Source: Bacillota bacterium
Lineage (GTDB): Bacteria > Bacillota > Clostridia > DSM-8532
Assembly: GCA_023411795.1 (NCBI GenBank)
Contig: JAEYOK010000043.1
Coordinates: forward strand, 28,347 to 92,346
Direction: 5' to 3'
DNA: 64,000 bases
Shown here: piece by piece, positions 7,612-18,800 of the stretch
How positions within the stretch are numbered: position 1 is the first letter of the stretch
Layout of the letters: every line of letters begins with the position of its first letter
Program-made: the position numbers and the translations under genes
The notes under the pieces: generated by a model
Database searches by the model: none
The model's input: only the letters and a program-made list of their open reading frames with translations
What the model was told of the DNA's origin: nothing

Positions 7612-10600
7612 GTGAAAAAAATTCTTAAGCTTTTGTTTATATTTTTTATGTTCTCATTATTTCTCTCAATCGCTTCAACAAATGTTGATGCCGGAAACAA
7701 TGACAGCCTTCCTTCTTATGGCTATTCGGGTAAGGGCGATGATAAATGGAAGTACCACCAGAACTATTCCGGAATGAGGATATCAATATATTGGGCCCCG
7801 GATGAAGCCTCATTTACCTCAGGATTAGGTGTGATTCAAGTGGGTACTACCACTGATTTTTCTAAAACAGGGCCATGGTATAGGGTGGAATCTTATACAG
7901 ACTATTCAATATTTGAATACATGAATAAAGACAATATAGGGAAAGGTAGACCTTATAAATATAAGATATCCGATATTGAGACATACGAATGGGCCGGTTA
8001 TGATGATAGTCAGGATATTCAAAACATAGTAAATAAAATGCCGGATGTCTGGACAGGAACAAAAGCACAGTGGGATAACTGGTTTGAGGGACCTATTGAT
8101 TCTGTCACCAATGAAAAAGGATATAAGAACATTCCCGATATAGCACGTCTTTGCGGAGCAGAAATAACAATTGAAGACTTCAAAAATGGAATCTTTACTG
8201 AGCGTGAATTCAGGTCTGATCCGGGCATATACAAAGTCTTCTTCGAGCCCGTCATATATCCAATTGTAGACGAAGTTTGCATGGCTATGACTTTAAGGGA
8301 TTTAATCCGATGGGAAGAGGCCTTTCACAGAAACGATATAGCAACATCGGATGGGAAAGACCTCATAGAGTGGATTACACCGGTTTTTGTCTTTACCTCA
8401 AACTCACAGTTTTTAATTGAAAATGAAGCTGCAATATCCATGTACGGCAAAAATGTAAGAGATTACACAAAAGCCTATTCAGATACTAAATATCCTATGT
8501 TTCAAAGCAATATCTCAAAAGTCGGTACATACAAAGCAATTTATGATTCACTCGATATAAATGTAAGAAGAGCTCAGAGAGCTGCTATTAAGGAACAATT
8601 AAATCCTAAAGGTGGAATAATCTATAACTCCATGGGCGTTGGTGTTGTAACTCCCTTTGAGAAGAAAGAGTCAGAACCTGAGCCCATAATTGAATCAGAG
8701 CATGAAGAACCCGTTGATTATACCATGCTCAATGAAAATGCCTTCATAAAGGCAGATCCAAGAGATAATGAGGCCTTTGATATAACAAAGGGTATTCCGT
8801 CAAGTGAAGCAGTCTATACCCAGATTATTGTAGACAGCTATTTATACCGTCTAAAAACAAATACTGTCAGTGGCTCGGTAAACACAAGTGTTACGGTTAA
8901 TCATCTTAATGAAGAAGGAGAACCAGAAGAAACTATAGTAAATGTATCTCGCTCATACTCATATATTGAAATTACAGGCTTTGAGCTATACGGAATAGAA
9001 AACGCTACAGTTGAAAATAATGCATTACCCGGTAAAAAAGTGATACTTACCCCAAAGGGAGGCTATCATGCTCCTATAGTAGAGGTCACCCACAACCCTA
9101 ATGACAGATACTCTTACCATGTATCGAGCAGTTCCAATATAACCATTACCTCTGAAGCGGTTACTGAAGAAGAGGTTGAAGCTGCAGCGCAAGCTGTTGT
9201 TTCATCACCTTCAGTAAGAAATGATAAGCTAATTATCAACGGCAAGGTGATACTGAATCCTCAAAGTGGCATCATATCATCAAATCAAACCCCTGAGAAG
9301 ATAGGAAGAGATGTTCTTTATTCAAATAATTTATTTATACCTCAAACAACCTCTAATGGTACATATGAAAGCTCCGGAACAATATCCTATGGAAGAGTCT
9401 ATTCATATAATCCTGAGAACCCGGAAACCCTTACATTTAGCTTAGATAATATCAACCCAATAATTGTTCATACCCCTGTTTACGTAGATATGAGTATTTC
9501 GAGTGACGATATCCATAACCAAAGGATAAAACCATCAAATAGTGCCAGCGCATTAGTTTTAGGCCGTCCCTTTACAGTTGATATCTCCAACAGCGGTACA
9601 CACAGGAATATTAAAGGCTATGGAAGCAGGGATTATACCAAATACATAAAAGACAGAGAGATACGTTTTACTTTTGATACATACTTAGGGACCGATATGA
9701 CGGGAACCTATTTAAAGGCTAATACATGGTATTCTCTTGAGGGGTTAGGTATATCCAAATCAGCTACACAACTTACCTTATACACACCCACATGGGTTGA
9801 CGAAGGCTTATACAATGTAGAGATAAGGAATATCGCCATTAATGATATCTCAAAGAAAAGTGAAAGCAAGGCCAATCTAAACCCTACAAATACAGCAGCT
9901 TTGGTAAATAGGGCTGTTGAGGTATCCGGGCGGATCTATGATTTTACCATAACCGATGTAGACGATATATCCTGGGAGCTTTTCTTCAGAAAAACCGAAG
10001 GCAGCCATGAAAATACCGGAAAGGTATTTTTCACAGGACTTAAGAATATAAATGGAGATATTGATAGCAAAAGAAAATACATCATGCCCATAATGCCTGG
10101 TAAAAACGATGTAAAGGGCTATCAGCAAAGGGCTGTAAAGCTTGGGTACACTGTTAAGTTTGAGATAAAGACCGTAGGAAATTATTATGATGAGTTTGAT
10201 TATGTTCAGATAAAGCCGACCTTTGCCTTTGTAGACAAGGAAGGGAAAAACAGAACCGAAGTGGATTTATACTATTCCACAACCCAAAACCCGCTAGTAA
10301 AGATAGGAAGCCCGGAGGATAAAGAAATACAAAAGATAAAACTGGATTTCAAATACCGGGGTATAGCCCTTTCAGAATTTACAAACACAGCACAAGCATT
10401 ATTCCGCCTAAGAGGAGGCATAGGAACCTATACCATTGAAAAATGGATGGAAGGCTTTCCTAAATTGTCTCAAAACGGAGTGACTATATCCAAATACTCA
10501 AAGATTCTTCTAAGCGAACCCATACGAACCTTTATGGGACCCGACAGGGGAGTTCCTTTAAACGTCAATAAGGATAAAGCCTTTGCTTCAATACAAAAGT

Positions 10601-10923
10601 GGTATGGAGAGTATCATTTACCGGCTGACTTGCTGGTTGTTCCAAAGGGTACGGATCTATCAAAGGAAAGAAACCTTACAAGAAGTTCTCCGGTATTTAT
10701 GAAGGATGGCTATGTAATTGTCAATTTCAGAGATATCACTGTAATCAATAACGATGATTTTGACAATCCCATCCTCGGCTATACAGGTAAGACTGGCGAT
10801 GGGTGGGCCTTGGAGGGATATAATCTGAATCAGGGTGGCTGGCAACTTACAACCGGTGATATACTGGCCTATTACGCCGATAAGCGCGCCTCAGATGATT
10901 ACATTGGCGCTGGAACTCATTAA
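7612..10923 (+). CDS. Very large secreted protein of unknown function
   Basis: 1,103 residues if translation starts at GTG 7612 (just after GGGGGTAGG); ATG 7597 is the alternative. It opens with a clear signal peptide (VKKILKLLFIFFMFSLFLSI, mature end near DAGNND). No transmembrane segment or SLH repeat follows. The middle and C-terminal regions look like successive beta-sandwich modules: long alternating beta-type stretches, many Thr/Ser/Asn, and repeated TYLKANTWYSLEG- or VEIRNIAIND-like strands. The gene starts 17 bases after the SLH gene, so the two are probably one unit. I recall uncharacterised Clostridia proteins of this size beside SLH genes but cannot assign a named family with confidence. 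Confidence 0.7.
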   Translation: MKKILKLLFIFFMFSLFLSIASTNVDAGNNDSLPSYGYSGKGDDKWKYHQNYSGMRISIYWAPDEASFTSGLGVIQVGTTTDFSKTGPWYRVESYTDYSIFEYMNKDNIGKGRPYKYKISDIETYEWAGYDDSQDIQNIVNKMPDVWTGTKAQWDNWFEGPIDSVTNEKGYKNIPDIARLCGAEITIEDFKNGIFTEREFRSDPGIYKVFFEPVIYPIVDEVCMAMTLRDLIRWEEAFHRNDIATSDGKDLIEWITPVFVFTSNSQFLIENEAAISMYGKNVRDYTKAYSDTKYPMFQSNISKVGTYKAIYDSLDINVRRAQRAAIKEQLNPKGGIIYNSMGVGVVTPFEKKESEPEPIIESEHEEPVDYTMLNENAFIKADPRDNEAFDITKGIPSSEAVYTQIIVDSYLYRLKTNTVSGSVNTSVTVNHLNEEGEPEETIVNVSRSYSYIEITGFELYGIENATVENNALPGKKVILTPKGGYHAPIVEVTHNPNDRYSYHVSSSSNITITSEAVTEEEVEAAAQAVVSSPSVRNDKLIINGKVILNPQSGIISSNQTPEKIGRDVLYSNNLFIPQTTSNGTYESSGTISYGRVYSYNPENPETLTFSLDNINPIIVHTPVYVDMSISSDDIHNQRIKPSNSASALVLGRPFTVDISNSGTHRNIKGYGSRDYTKYIKDREIRFTFDTYLGTDMTGTYLKANTWYSLEGLGISKSATQLTLYTPTWVDEGLYNVEIRNIAINDISKKSESKANLNPTNTAALVNRAVEVSGRIYDFTITDVDDISWELFFRKTEGSHENTGKVFFTGLKNINGDIDSKRKYIMPIMPGKNDVKGYQQRAVKLGYTVKFEIKTVGNYYDEFDYVQIKPTFAFVDKEGKNRTEVDLYYSTTQNPLVKIGSPEDKEIQKIKLDFKYRGIALSEFTNTAQALFRLRGGIGTYTIEKWMEGFPKLSQNGVTISKYSKILLSEPIRTFMGPDRGVPLNVNKDKAFASIQKWYGEYHLPADLLVVPKGTDLSKERNLTRSSPVFMKDGYVIVNFRDITVINNDDFDNPILGYTGKTGDGWALEGYNLNQGGWQLTTGDILAYYADKRASDDYIGAGTH

Positions 10924-10997
10924 TGAGTTATAATTACCCCTATAAAAAAAAGCCTGATAACATTATAATGTAAACATCAATACTTAAGGAGATAATG

Positions 10998-12314
10998 ATG
11001 AATAGCAAATACATTAATGTTATAGGCGCGGGGCTAGCAGGAAGTGAAGCTGCATGGCAAATTGCTAAACGCGGTATAAATGTTCGTTTATTTGAAATGA
11101 AACCCCATAAAAAAACTCCAGCGCATCATAGCGACACATTTGCTGAGCTGGTTTGCAGCAATTCGTTGCGTTCTGACATGTTGGAAAACGCCGTTGGACT
11201 GTTGAAACAGGAACTACGTATATTAGATTCCCTTATACTTTCTTGTGCGGATGAAACAAGAGTGCCGGCAGGGGGCGCATTAGCTGTTGACAGACAAGGA
11301 TTTTCTCAAACTGTTACAGATAGAATAAAAAGTAATCCATTAATTGAAATAATTGATGACGAGGTGACTTCATTAAGTAATGATGTTATTACGATAGTCG
11401 CTACCGGTCCGCTTACCTCCGAAGGGCTAGCCAGTGAAATTGCTGATATCATTGGTGAAGACAGCCTTTATTTTTTTGATGCCGCCGCTCCCATAGTCAG
11501 ACTGGAAAGTATAGACATGAGTAAAGCCTTTAGAGCCTCTAGATATAATAAAGGTGAAGCTGACTATATTAATTGTCCAATGAATAAAGAAGAATACGAA
11601 GCATTTTATTATGCACTTATTAACGCAGAAACTGCTCAACTGAAAGAATTTGAGGATAAGAAAGTATTTGAGGGCTGTATGCCAATTGAGACAATGGCTA
11701 AACGAGGTATAGATACAATGCGCTTTGGCCCATTGAAACCAGTTGGGCTTCCCGACCCCGAAACCGGTAAAGAATACTATGCAGTAGTTCAGTTAAGGCA
11801 AGATGATAAAGCAGCGACTCTATACAATATTGTAGGTTTTCAGACCCATCTTAAGTGGGGAGACCAAAAACGTGTGTTTTCAATGATTCCAGGATTGGAA
11901 AATGCTGAGTTTGAGCGCTATGGTGTAATGCACCGAAATACATTTCTGAATTCACCTATTTTGCTTGATAGCGCATACAGGTTGAAAAAACAGCCGAACC
12001 TCTTTTTTGCAGGTCAAATGACAGGGGTGGAGGGTTATGTCGAATCAGCCTCGTCTGGCTTTGTAGCCGGGATTAACGCTGCAAGACAGTTTATGGGTTT
12101 ACCAGATCTGATTTTCCCCGGAAATACCGCAATAGGATCATTGGCTCGCTATATTTCAAGTCCAGGAACAATTAAGTTCCAGCCAATGAATGTTAACTTC
12201 GGTATTATGGATTCTTTAAACGAAAGAATCAGAAATAAAAAAGAAAGGTACAAGGCTATAGCTGATAGGGCTTTAGATACTGTCGAAAGCATGTCGAAAA
12301 ACCTAAATATCTGA
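10998..12314 (+). CDS. trmFO: Methylenetetrahydrofolate-tRNA-(uracil-5-)-methyltransferase
   Basis: A 438-residue FAD-binding protein that makes ribothymidine-54 in the tRNA T-loop using methylene-THF and reduced flavin. The N-terminal dinucleotide-binding motif is VIGAGLAGSEAA. The family signatures FAELVCSNSLRSDMLENAVG, PAGGALAVDR and FAGQMTGVEGYVESASSG all follow in order. Length is normal for the family. ATG 10995 and 10998 are both possible; AAGGAG is better spaced for 10998. In many Firmicutes trmFO lies beside topA. Here the two are about 6 kb apart, separated by the CapA and SLH genes, which suggests an insertion between old neighbours. Confidence 0.97.
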   Translation: MNSKYINVIGAGLAGSEAAWQIAKRGINVRLFEMKPHKKTPAHHSDTFAELVCSNSLRSDMLENAVGLLKQELRILDSLILSCADETRVPAGGALAVDRQGFSQTVTDRIKSNPLIEIIDDEVTSLSNDVITIVATGPLTSEGLASEIADIIGEDSLYFFDAAAPIVRLESIDMSKAFRASRYNKGEADYINCPMNKEEYEAFYYALINAETAQLKEFEDKKVFEGCMPIETMAKRGIDTMRFGPLKPVGLPDPETGKEYYAVVQLRQDDKAATLYNIVGFQTHLKWGDQKRVFSMIPGLENAEFERYGVMHRNTFLNSPILLDSAYRLKKQPNLFFAGQMTGVEGYVESASSGFVAGINAARQFMGLPDLIFPGNTAIGSLARYISSPGTIKFQPMNVNFGIMDSLNERIRNKKERYKAIADRALDTVESMSKNLNI

Positions 12315-12377
12315 TTTATCAGACAAAAAAGTCTAAATATCGTATTATTCTATATAAGTAATAGGAGGAGATTTTTA

Positions 12378-13343
12378 ATGAAGAAAAAAGGATTTCTATT
12401 TATTATTCCTTTAGTCTTGATTCTTGTGAGCTTATGGTTCACGTCAGGTATTTATACCCTTAAATCTGATGGTGGTGAACGCGCTGTATTAACCCAGTTT
12501 GGGAGATATGTAAAAACAGTTGAAGAAGCCGGATTACATTGGCACTTGCCATATCCGATACAAAAGGTTGAGATTGTCAAATGTGATGTTTTACGTACTA
12601 TAGAGCTGGGGTACAGATCAAATCAAGGTGGATCTGGAAATACTAATTCATCTTATAATGTTGTTCCCGAAGAAGCTTTAATGATAACCGGAGACGAAAA
12701 CCTAGTAAATACGGAATCGGTTATACAATTTAGAATAGTCAATGTTAAGGATTATGTGTTCAATGTCAACAATACTCTTGATACATTAAAAATGGCTGCT
12801 GAATCTTCAGTACGCCGTGTTGTAGCCAACCACAAGCTCGATGATGTATTGACAGATCAAAAGGATATTATTCAATTTGAAATCAAAGAAGATTTACAGA
12901 ATATATGTGATGAGTACGCCATGGGTATATCTATTACGAATATTCAGCTCCAATCCGTTTATGCTCCGTTAGAAGTAGAAGAAGCTTTTAATGACGTCAT
13001 AATGGCTAGAGAGGATATGAACCGTTACATAAATGAAGCAAAGAAGGAAGTCAATGAGATTGTTCCTGCTGCCGAGGCTAAAGTTCAAGAGATAATGAAT
13101 GAAGCAAACGCATATAAAGAAAAGCGTATCTCTGAGGCGAAAGGTGATGTTGAGAACTTTAAACAAGTATATGAAAAATATATGTTGGGAAAAGAGGTCA
13201 CACGCATTCGTATGTATCTGGAAACAATGCAGGAGGTACTCCCTAAGGCTAAAATCTATTTTATGAATGATAATGGCGACACACTACGGTTCTTACCCCT
13301 TGAAGGAAATAATGGTTCTGGAAGTGTGAAAGTTGATGAATAG
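12378..13343 (+). CDS. hflK: FtsH protease modulator HflK (SPFH family)
   Basis: A 321-residue membrane protein with one N-terminal transmembrane segment and an SPFH/prohibitin domain: SDGGERAVLTQFGRYVKTVE, then GLHWHLPYPIQKVEIV. A long coiled coil follows (about residues 215-285, Ala/Glu/Lys-rich). The pairing with hflC 24 bases downstream, and the motif VVPEEALMITGDENLVNT typical of HflK, support the name over a generic stomatin. HflKC forms a cage around the FtsH protease in the membrane and controls its access to substrates. GGAGGAG precedes the ATG. Confidence 0.9.
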   Translation: MKKKGFLFIIPLVLILVSLWFTSGIYTLKSDGGERAVLTQFGRYVKTVEEAGLHWHLPYPIQKVEIVKCDVLRTIELGYRSNQGGSGNTNSSYNVVPEEALMITGDENLVNTESVIQFRIVNVKDYVFNVNNTLDTLKMAAESSVRRVVANHKLDDVLTDQKDIIQFEIKEDLQNICDEYAMGISITNIQLQSVYAPLEVEEAFNDVIMAREDMNRYINEAKKEVNEIVPAAEAKVQEIMNEANAYKEKRISEAKGDVENFKQVYEKYMLGKEVTRIRMYLETMQEVLPKAKIYFMNDNGDTLRFLPLEGNNGSGSVKVDE

Positions 13344-13367
13344 AACCTTAAATGAAAGGAGTTAACT

Positions 13368-14387
13368 ATGGATAATATTAATTTTGAATATCAGCAACAG
13401 TTTAAAGACCAGAAAAAGAAACCAAAGGTTGTAAATAAAGAGAATTTAAGCGGGCTTTTTAAAAGCCTTGGCTTTGTTGTAGCAGCTATTGTGATTTTAA
13501 TACTTGTTTTAAGTTCCTTTGCTTTTACCGTAGGTGAAAGGCAACAGGCTGTAGTTACACAATTTGACAGGATAATAAGAATAATCGTAGATGATATAAA
13601 TGAACCGTCCATACAGACTCTAAAAAATGATCCCCGTTTCGATAATGTTAAGATAGAGCAAGGTAAGGGGTTATTTTTTAAGATTCCTATTTTACAGAAT
13701 GTAGATTATTTTTCAAATCAACTTCTTACATATGATACCTCAGCCGATGAGGTGACAACAAAAGATAAAAAGCGAATATTCCTTGATAATTTTGCTCAAT
13801 GGACCATAAAGAATCCCGCCACCTTTATGATTAATATTGGAAGCAAGGATACAGCTCAGCAAAGAATAGATGAGGTTATCTATTCTAAAATGAGAGAAGA
13901 AATCGGTAAAATAGATGCCCATGTTCTTATTGCTGATAAGGATTATATGGTTTCCATGCTTGAGAATGTTGAAGATTACGTTAATAGTCAGCTAATGCCT
14001 TATGGAATAGAGATTATGGATATTCATATAAAAAGGACCGAGTTCCCCGATGAAACAAAGCCCAGTATATACCAACAGATGAAGTCCGAAAGAGAAGCTG
14101 TGGCTACTAAATATCGTGCGGATGGCCAAAAACAAGCCAGAACCCTTCGTGCAGAAGCAAACAATCAAGCGACAATAATAGAAGCTCAAGCATATGAGCA
14201 GGCCCAGAAGCTTATGGGTGAAGGAGATGCAGAAGCTTTACGTATCTATGCCGAAGCCTATAATGCAGATCCAGAATTTTACGCTTTTTGGAAAACTCTT
14301 CAAACATACCGGGATGTTATTGACGAGGATACAACTATCATTATCAGCCCCGACTCACTATTTGCCAAATATATCTACGGTGAATAA
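13368..14387 (+). CDS. hflC: FtsH protease modulator HflC (SPFH family)
   Basis: A 339-residue partner of HflK. After a cytoplasmic N-terminus of about 30 residues there is one membrane segment (FVVAAIVILILVLSSFAFTV), then VGERQQAVVTQFDRI and an SPFH domain with KGLFFKIPILQNVDYFS. The C-terminal stretch SEREAVATKYRADG...EAEALRIYAEAYNADPEF is the HflC signature. An extra stretch (ESIQTLKNDPRFDN-like, about residues 80-95) sits between strands. GGAG precedes the ATG, and a terminator follows the stop, so hflKC is a two-gene operon. Confidence 0.92.
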   Translation: MDNINFEYQQQFKDQKKKPKVVNKENLSGLFKSLGFVVAAIVILILVLSSFAFTVGERQQAVVTQFDRIIRIIVDDINEPSIQTLKNDPRFDNVKIEQGKGLFFKIPILQNVDYFSNQLLTYDTSADEVTTKDKKRIFLDNFAQWTIKNPATFMINIGSKDTAQQRIDEVIYSKMREEIGKIDAHVLIADKDYMVSMLENVEDYVNSQLMPYGIEIMDIHIKRTEFPDETKPSIYQQMKSEREAVATKYRADGQKQARTLRAEANNQATIIEAQAYEQAQKLMGEGDAEALRIYAEAYNADPEFYAFWKTLQTYRDVIDEDTTIIISPDSLFAKYIYGE

Positions 14388-14406
14388 AACATAATAGTAT
14401 AGTTTT

Positions 14407-14458
14407 AAAGGTCCTTCATTGTGAATTTTAATTCATTTTGAAGGGTCTTTTTTTTTTA
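14407..14458 (+). terminator. Rho-independent terminator after hflC
   Basis: A 12-bp stem (14407-14418 with 14439-14450, two G-U pairs) is followed by nine or more T residues. Confidence 0.85.
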
Positions 14459-14586
14459 TTAAATACTTTAAAAACAAGATTAAATCAGCCCCAAAAAAAC
14501 AATACTTATATATGAGATGAACCTATGAATTTATAAATCCCTATCACTTGGTTCAACTGTTATATTCATATATAGAGAGGACAGAT

Positions 14587-15894
14587 ATGATGCTTAACAA
14601 AAAAAGCTTAGAGCATATAAGAATTTTATGCTTTATTCTAGTGGTGCTATCTTTTACTTTTTCTTCATGTTCCGGTCCAAAACAGATTAGTGACACTAAT
14701 GTTAAAAGGACACCTGTTAGCGTATTATCTGTAGAAAGGGGCGATATTGACAATATAACCCTTTACACGGGTTTAGTAATACCAAAAGAGACATCATATG
14801 TTACTTCTGTATTATCCGGGAAAGTATCTTCTAGCTTTTTTGATGTTGGTGACCGTGTAAAAAAGGGAGATTTGTTATTCACTGTCGAAAATGCTGAATT
14901 AAAGGATAGTATAGGTATCTTAGAAGAACAGCTTAAGGTTGCGCAAGCTAATATATCATTGGCAAAAACAGGGGTTGTCTCCGCTATGGGAAGTGGTTTC
15001 AAAGGCCAAAAGCTTCAACTAGAAGCGGCTTTAAAAAGCTCTGAGTATAACTATATTGCCGCAAAAAAGCTATTTGACAGTTCGACCCTGCTTTATGAAT
15101 TAAAAAAGATAAGTGTCTTTAATTATAATAAGGTGAAGAATCAATTCGAGCAAGCAAAAACCGCTCTGGAAACAGCCCAAACGGCCTATGAGCTTTATAT
15201 AAATGAGGTTTCAAAGGATGCGGTTGATTCAGCTAATGAACAACTAAATCAAGCACAGGCTTCCTATGACGCAATAAAACTTCAATTGGAAAGTACCAGA
15301 AAGAAGCTTGAATATACCCGAATTACTTCTCCTATAAGCGGAATAATTGCTGTTAAGGATTTAGTTTCAGGTGCATTGATTACAAATACTATGGTCCCCT
15401 ATGTCATTTTGGATACCGATACTGTTCAAATTTCAATACCAGTTACTGAACAGATTATAAATAAAGTAAAAAAGAACGATACACTTGAAATTACCATTCC
15501 GGCTGCAAGAACCGAGCCCTTTACAGGGGTAGTAAAGACAGTATCGCCGGCACCCGATACAAAAACTATTACTTATAACATTTTAATTGACGTCTCTAAT
15601 GAGGATAATTTAATAAAACCGGGTATGACGGCTAAAGTAGGTATGCTTACCGAGCAACGTAAAAATGCTCTTTTAGTGCCTCTTAACTCTGTTTTGTCGG
15701 ATAGTGAGGGCAAGTATGTATTCATTATTGAAGATAATATAGCGATAAAAAGGTCTGTTGACGTAGGGATTACCAATAATGACATGATTGAAATTCTTAA
15801 GGGTATCGAAACCCATGAGCTTATAGTGGTAAAAGGACAGCACCTTTTGAAGCAAAACTATCCTGTAACCATAGTAGGGGAGGCTTTAAAATGA
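14587..15894 (+). CDS. RND efflux periplasmic-adaptor-type lipoprotein
   Basis: 435 residues from ATG 14587 (AGAGAGGA upstream; an earlier in-frame ATG at 14548 has no ribosome site). The N-terminus is a lipoprotein signal ending TFSSC. Membrane-fusion-protein architecture follows: a lipoyl half (GKVSSSFFDVGDRVKKGDLL near 85), a coiled-coil hairpin (about 115-245), the second lipoyl half (ITSPISGIIAVKDLVSGAL near 255), and a beta-barrel region. The gene overlaps the pump gene by 4 bases. The pair should export amphiphiles or antimicrobials, but no outer-membrane factor exists here, as expected for a monoderm. Confidence 0.92.
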   Translation: MMLNKKSLEHIRILCFILVVLSFTFSSCSGPKQISDTNVKRTPVSVLSVERGDIDNITLYTGLVIPKETSYVTSVLSGKVSSSFFDVGDRVKKGDLLFTVENAELKDSIGILEEQLKVAQANISLAKTGVVSAMGSGFKGQKLQLEAALKSSEYNYIAAKKLFDSSTLLYELKKISVFNYNKVKNQFEQAKTALETAQTAYELYINEVSKDAVDSANEQLNQAQASYDAIKLQLESTRKKLEYTRITSPISGIIAVKDLVSGALITNTMVPYVILDTDTVQISIPVTEQIINKVKKNDTLEITIPAARTEPFTGVVKTVSPAPDTKTITYNILIDVSNEDNLIKPGMTAKVGMLTEQRKNALLVPLNSVLSDSEGKYVFIIEDNIAIKRSVDVGITNNDMIEILKGIETHELIVVKGQHLLKQNYPVTIVGEALK

Positions 15895-18800
15895 ACCTGC
15901 CTAGGTTGTCTATTCGTCGTCCAATAGCGGTCATAATGATTATTCTGTCTATAGCGCTGATAGGGTCAGTATCTCTTTCAAAGCTTAAGGTTGATTTGCT
16001 TCCCGAATTAAATATGCCCGTGGCTGTTGTTACGGCAAAATATGAAGGTGCGGGTCCAAAAGAAATAGAAAGACTCATAACTATACCCTTTGAGGAAGTA
16101 CTCACCACAGTAACCGATTTAAAGTCCATTGAAACGGTTTCAACCAGTGAATACTGTCTTTGTATTCTGTATTTTAACGATAATACGGACATGAATTTTG
16201 CAACTCTTGAAATGCGTGAAAAGATAGATCTGGTCAAAACCTATTTGCCTCAAGGTGTCACTGAGATTATGGTCATGCGCATCGACCCCAACAATTTACA
16301 ATCTTCATTTGAATTGGGTATCAGCTCTGACATGAAGCTTGAAGATATGACAAGATTGGTAGAAGACCAAATTGTCAATAAAATGGAAAGAATCAGCGGT
16401 GTTGCTTCAGCTAAAGTTTCAGGCGGTCTAATTCAAGAAGTCCGTATAGACCTTATTAAAGAAAGGCTTGCTCTATATGGGCTAAATGAGAGTTCCTTAG
16501 CTCAATATATAATGACCGAGAACCTCAATATACCAGCAGGTAGTATCGAAACCGCAGGAATGTCAATATACTTAAGAACATTAGGCGAATTTAGAACAAT
16601 AGAAGAAATCAGCAATTTGATTGTACCAACAAGCACAGGAACTACAGTTTTTTTAAAGGACCTGGCAAAAATCAATCTAGTAGAGGTGGAAAAAACCAGC
16701 GAAAGTTATATTAACGGAAGGCTATCGCTCAATCTTTCAATACAGAAGCAAAGTAATGCAAATACGGTTCAGATTTGCAAGGCGGTAAGAAATGAACTGA
16801 CTAATCTTGAAAAATCATACCCTGATTTAGAATTCAAGATCATTTACGACAGCTCAAATTATATAGACAAAGCACTCGATACAGTGGCAGAATCAGCTTT
16901 TCAAGGTGGAATACTGGCTGTTTTAATCCTTTATCTCTTCTTAAGAAGCTTTAGTGCTACGTTAATAATAGCTGTATCTATGCCGGTATCCATTATTACT
17001 TCTTTTGTTTTGATGTATTTTTCGGGTATAACTTTGAACTTAATATCACTGGCAGGTTTTGCTCTTGGTATAGGAATGCTGGTTGATAATTCAATTGTTG
17101 TTTTAGAAAACATATACCGATTCCGGGATGAAGGCAAAGAACTCAGAGAAGCAGCTGAATACGGTACCAGAGAAGTAATGTTATCTATTTCAGCATCAAC
17201 ATTGACAACAGTCATAGTTTTTGTACCCATTATATTTGTCGAAGGAATGACCGGAAAAATCTTTAAAGAGATGGGACTTATAATAACCTTCTCTCTTATG
17301 GCCTCACTAATAATTGCTATCACTTTCTTACCTATGATGGCTTCAAAACTACTTAGCAAAAAGTCAGGGAGGGACCATAATAAAAAGAGCTTGTGGACAA
17401 AGATTTTTGATGGCTTTGAAAATTTTTATGTATTCATTTGCGGCTTATATAAAAAGCTTTTGATTCTCTCTTTAAAAAGGCGTGGGTTTGTAATATCTTT
17501 GGCCCTTTTTTTATTCATTATTTCTCTTATATCACTTCCTGTAATAGGCTTTGAGTATTTTCCCGCCATGGATGAGGGGCTTATATCAGTTGAGGTAGAG
17601 TTGCCAAAAGGAAGCACGATAAATGAAACACATAATATAGCCTTTGAGGTTCAGGAAAGAATAAAAGAAATTTCAGAGGTTAAAGGCATTAATATGACTA
17701 TCGGCGACGGGGGCTTTGTTCTGGATAGATCGGGTACTGAAAAGGCTACTTTGAATGTTGATATAGGTAGTATTAATAATCGAAACAGATCAATAAAAGA
17801 AATAGCCGGCATTATAAGGAATAAGGTTTCAAATATAGCAGGTGCGCAAATAAAAGTAAATGACGACAGCAGAATAATGGGTTTCTCTATCGGATATAAT
17901 GACGTCGATATTAGAGTTTCAGGAGAAGATTATGATACACTGGCCAAAATATCAAGTGATTTAGTTGAAATTTTAAAGGGAGTAAAGGGACTGCAAAATT
18001 TACAAACCACTGTTGACCAGGTGATAGAAGAGGCTTCCATAATAATTGACAGAAGCAAAGCTTTGCTATACGGGTTAACTCCAGCACAGGTAGGACAATC
18101 AATTCAGGCAGGAGTAAACGGAATTACTGCAACAAGGTTTCAATATAGAGGATCGGATATTAATGTGATAATCAGCACAATTGATGGTAAGCTTACCAGT
18201 CTACAGGATATAAGCAACATATCAATACAAAGCCCCCAGGGTGTGAGTATACCATTATCTGATCTTGCTGAAATTCGCCTGGAAAAAACAATACCAAATA
18301 TTATTAGAAACGATCAAAAGAAGACTATTTCTATTACTGCCGATTTAGAAGACAGAGCCCTGAATAAAGTAACCGATGATATTGACAAAGCATTTACCAA
18401 TTATGAATTTCCATCGGGATATAATTATAGCTATGGTGGCCAGCAAAAGGATTTTATTGATTCTTTCGATGAGTTATTTGATGCACTTATTTTATCAGTT
18501 GTTATTGTATATATGCTTTTAGCTGCTCAATTTGAGTCACTATTACACCCATTCGTTATTCTTCTTACAGTACCGCTGGCCTTAACTGGAGCTATTATTG
18601 CACTTCTGATTACCGGGAAGTCATTAAGTATTCCGGCATTTATAGGTATTATACTGTTGGTTGGTATTGTGGTGGACAATGCTATTGTATTGATTGATAG
18701 CGTAAACAGGTATAGAGAAGAAGGTCTTAGCAAAGAGGATGCTTTAATCAAAGCCGGACCGCTAAGGCTTAGACCAATTCTAATGACTACCTTAACAACT

